This document shows positions 5,280-6,965 of a stretch of DNA of 6,965 nt, in pieces (the stretch's first letter is position 1; each line of letters starts with the position of its first letter). The position numbers were made by a program, and so were the translations under genes. The notes under the pieces are model-generated. The model was not told the DNA's origin. It did not search any database and worked only from the letters and a program-made list of their open reading frames with translations. The stretch is from Anammoximicrobium sp032229885 (GTDB taxonomy: Bacteria > Planctomycetota > Planctomycetia > Pirellulales > Pirellulaceae), in NCBI GenBank assembly GCA_032229885.1, contig JAVYAJ010000197.1, positions 1 to 6,965 on the forward strand, written 5' to 3'.

Positions 5280-6635
5280 ATGAAAACAACCAATCGCCCC
5301 ACGTCCGCCACGCGGCGTAGTTTCCTGAAGACCGCCGCAGCCCTTCCGATGTTCGGCGCCGCCGGCGGCCTGACGCGACGCGTTTCGGCCGGCGACGCCC
5401 CTTCTGCATCGCTGGCTCCGCCGAACGAGGTGATCCAGAAAGCGCGCGAAGCGGGGCTCGACGTGCTGAAGCCAAGCTCCAAGGACCTCGAGCACGGGCT
5501 CGAACTGCACGCCCACTCGCTCGTCTTCGAATCATATGGGTTCGCCCCCCGCGCGGCGCCGGACGGCGATCAGATTCGCCAGGCGATCGAAGCGGGCGCG
5601 TCGGAAACCGAGCTGAACGATCTGCGCGAAGAGCTGCCGATGATCCGCAGCGCGACCGACGAGCGCGAGCGAATCGAGTTTCTCGAGGCGTTTCGCGCGG
5701 CCGGCGTGACGTGCATTTTTCAGAACGCCGGCGAGGAAGGAAACGAGCCGCTGCGGCTGCTCAAACGACTAGCTCGCTTCACGTACGCCACCGATCTGTT
5801 GCGCGACCAGGTGTTCAAAGCGGCCACGCCGGACGACATCGTCGCGGCCAAGCAGCAGGGCCGACGATGTCTGTACTTCACCGGCAACGGGGTGCCGCTG
5901 CGCCAACAGTGGAACAACGTCCGCGACGAGTTGGGCTTGATTCGCGCGTTTCAACAGTTGGGCATTCGGATGATGCACCTGACCTACAACCGCCGCAATA
6001 CGTTGGGCGACGGCTGTGGCGAGGCGACCGACGGCGGACTGAGCGATTTCGGACGTGCCGCGATCGCCGAGATGAACCGGCTGGGCGTGATCGTCGACGT
6101 GGCCCATAGCGGCTGGCGCACCAGCCTCGAAGCGGCCCGCGCTTCGCAACAGCCGATGGTCGCCAGCCATACGACGGCGGCCGCGCTGCACGAGCACATT
6201 CGCGCCAAGCCGGACGAGGTCATCCGGGCGATCTGCGACACGGGCGGCCTGGTCGGCATCTGTTGCATCTCCGGCTTCCTCGGCGGCGACGGACATCTGG
6301 GCACATTCCTGGACCACATCGATTATGTGGTCAAGACATTCGGCATCGATCACGTGGCCATCGGCACCGACATCGCCTACGAATCGCGGTTCGCGGCCGC
6401 CGAGCGCGCCAAGATTCCGCCGCGACCGCCCGGGCCGCGGCCCGCGCCGCGCTGGGAATATCTCTGGCCTCCCGGATCGTTGACCGGACGCGCGCATCCC
6501 AGCCTGGCCTGGACCAACTGGCCGCTGTTCACCGTCGGCCTGGTCCAACGCGGCTATGCCGACGACGCGATTCAAAAGATCTTGGGCGGAAACATCCTGC
6601 GCGTGGCGCGCGATGTCTGGAATGCGCGGGCGTGA
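5280..6635 (+). CDS. Tat-exported M19 (membrane dipeptidase)-like hydrolase with altered metal ligands
   Basis: The 451-residue protein opens with a twin-arginine signal (RRSFLK, 12-17; hydrophobic 18-31; likely cleavage after VSA, 35-37), so it should be exported folded with its metal. The body resembles peptidase family M19: 'GIRMMHLTYNRRNTLGDG' (228-245), 'GLSDFGRAAIAEMNRLGVIVDVAHSG' (253-278), 'PMVASHTTAAALHEHIRAKPDEVIRAI' (292-317), 'DHVAIGTDI' (357-365) and 'KILGGNILRV' (433-442). H276, H297, R308 and D364 align with renal dipeptidase H198, H219, R230 and D288. The strand-1 HxD is HAH (77-79), and the bridging Glu region reads GNG (202-204). M19 enzymes hydrolyse dipeptides and some lactams at a two-zinc site; with these changes the substrate is uncertain. 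A proline-rich insert (about 380-398) precedes the C-terminus. Only a weak GGA precedes the ATG; the Tat motif supports this start. Monocistronic as far as visible. Confidence 0.85.
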   Translation: MKTTNRPTSATRRSFLKTAAALPMFGAAGGLTRRVSAGDAPSASLAPPNEVIQKAREAGLDVLKPSSKDLEHGLELHAHSLVFESYGFAPRAAPDGDQIRQAIEAGASETELNDLREELPMIRSATDERERIEFLEAFRAAGVTCIFQNAGEEGNEPLRLLKRLARFTYATDLLRDQVFKAATPDDIVAAKQQGRRCLYFTGNGVPLRQQWNNVRDELGLIRAFQQLGIRMMHLTYNRRNTLGDGCGEATDGGLSDFGRAAIAEMNRLGVIVDVAHSGWRTSLEAARASQQPMVASHTTAAALHEHIRAKPDEVIRAICDTGGLVGICCISGFLGGDGHLGTFLDHIDYVVKTFGIDHVAIGTDIAYESRFAAAERAKIPPRPPGPRPAPRWEYLWPPGSLTGRAHPSLAWTNWPLFTVGLVQRGYADDAIQKILGGNILRVARDVWNARA

Positions 6636-6734
6636 ACGGCGCACGCCGCGCGACACACGGGGCGAGCGACGCGCGAGGCCGCTGCGGCGCGGTCAAGAAG
6701 TCGGAGACTGTGGGGGGGAGCCTTAGTTCGTATC

Positions 6735-6755
6735 ATGCGCGCACGATGCGCGCAT
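6735..6755. terminator. Perfect 9-bp hairpin, possible terminator of the M19-like gene
   Basis: ATGCGCGCA (6735-6743) pairs with TGCGCGCAT (6747-6755) across a 3-nt loop. Because the core is self-complementary, the same 9-mer also appears as a direct repeat (6735-6743 and 6746-6754). It lies about 100 nt after the stop at 6635 and is followed by CTTGT, too few T's for a classical terminator. Confidence 0.4.
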
Positions 6756-6756
6756 C

Positions 6757-6776
6757 TTGTACAGTAGTCTGTACAA
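6757..6776. promoter_or_regulatory. Perfect 8-bp dyad TTGTACAG-4-CTGTACAA
   Basis: TTGTACAG (6757-6764) and CTGTACAA (6769-6776) are exact inverted repeats around TAGT, one base after the preceding hairpin. As DNA, a symmetric 20-bp dyad is the shape of a dimeric regulator's operator, perhaps for a gene beyond the right edge. As RNA it would be a second hairpin stacked on the first. I do not recognise the motif. Confidence 0.35.
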
Positions 6777-6842
6777 CAAACTTTCGGGTTACTGGCACTA
6801 ACACGCGTTAGGTGGAATTGGCATTGGATGACTGTTGCGCAG

Positions 6843-6965
6843 CACAGACGACAGCAACCGTGTTGGCCGAAGGCCAACATCAACGTAGCCTGGGGCAACG
6901 CCCCAGGAGTCAGAGACGATACCAACCGTGTTGGCTGAAGGCCAACATCAACGTAGCCTGGGGCA
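6843..6965. repeat. 68-bp tandem double-hairpin repeat, truncated by the window end
   Basis: Unit 1 is 6843-6910; unit 2 begins at 6911 and runs off the window after 55 bases. From 6855 and 6923 the copies agree at 42 of 43 positions, and the 12 bases before that agree at 9. Each unit holds hairpin A (stem TGTTGGCC/GGCCAACA with GAA loop, 6861-6879) and hairpin B (CCTGGGGC/GCCCCAGG with AAC loop, 6889-6907). I remember near-identical GTAGCCTGGGGCAACGCCCCAGG-like repeats from planctomycete genomes, where they are often mis-called as small genes. No variable spacers are seen, so it is not a CRISPR array. Confidence 0.8.

Larger units (their letters stand above)
6636..6842. other. Palindrome-rich non-coding region after the M19-like gene
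   Basis: I see no gene here; a minus-strand frame crossing it starts inside the terminal repeat and reads back into the hydrolase gene, so it is a shadow. The stretch holds a seven-G run (6712-6718), two adjacent perfect hairpins (6735-6755 and 6757-6776) and a small 5-bp stem (CTAAC 6798-6802 with GTTAG 6807-6811). Base composition falls toward A+T after about 6720, unlike the flanking coding DNA. Confidence 0.55.

Noticed and set aside
1746..6635. A polysaccharide-utilisation operon joining the lyase and the M19-like gene
   Set aside because: The two genes are divergent with a 300-nt spacer, and there is no transporter, sulfatase, regulator or second glycan enzyme in the window.
6796..6813. 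Integron attC-like site (GTTAGGT matches GTTRRRY)
   Set aside because: The partner CACTAAC does not fit RYYYAAC, and only four bases separate the arms, far too short for an attC site.
6572..6925. A 117-codon minus-strand frame starting in the terminal repeat
   Set aside because: It runs through palindromes and then antisense to the end of the M19-like gene. Repeat-derived frames of this type are common false genes.
6843..6965. CRISPR array
   Set aside because: The repeated unit is 68 bp, contains two hairpins, and the stretch between the best-matching parts belongs to hairpin B and a shared flank instead of a variable spacer. No cas gene is present.

Overview
The window is about 7 kb of GC-rich bacterial DNA (roughly two thirds G+C). 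It most likely comes from a planctomycete, probably of the Pirellulales type. This assignment rests on recognition, not on a search. It has four supports: a small membrane-anchored protein with the 'VPEFYREAL' signature that I associate with planctomycetes; a secreted polysaccharide lyase with N-terminal 'DRxxPEDGAPPL' modules; a Tat-exported M19-like hydrolase; and a terminal tandem repeat built from two hairpins ('GTTGGCC GAA GGCCAAC' and 'CCTGGGGC AAC GCCCCAGG') of a kind I remember from planctomycete intergenic regions.

Layout: 1-259 is non-coding and begins with an imperfect inverted repeat (5-79). 260-952 (+) encodes a 230-residue membrane-anchored protein of unknown function. 953-1301 is intergenic, with a nested GC-rich hairpin, a second hairpin and a candidate extended -10 promoter. 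1302-1745 (+) is mscL, with a clear GGAGG ribosome binding site. 1746-1913 separates two convergent genes and holds a perfect 8-bp hairpin. 1914-4979 (-) is a 1021-residue secreted protein related to polysaccharide lyase family 11 (rhamnogalacturonan lyase) with two N-terminal carbohydrate-binding-like domains. 4980-5279 is a divergent promoter region. 5280-6635 (+) is a Tat-exported, M19 (membrane dipeptidase)-like hydrolase with altered metal ligands. 6636-6965 is non-coding and rich in palindromes, ending in a 68-bp tandem repeat cut by the window edge.

The genes do not form one operon. The two + strand genes on the left are separated by a structured spacer, the lyase is convergent with mscL, and the hydrolase diverges from the lyase. 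MscL protects against hypo-osmotic shock. The lyase and the M19-like enzyme are both exported and would act on plant- or alga-derived pectic polysaccharide and on a small amide or ester substrate, respectively, but nothing ties them to one pathway.

I see no CRISPR array, tRNA, rRNA, transposase or defence system. The points most worth a second look are the M19-like enzyme (HxH replacing HxD, bridging Glu absent), the PL11-like lyase lacking the NGTK segment I remember from the family, and the cluster of hairpins and tandem repeats at the right end.
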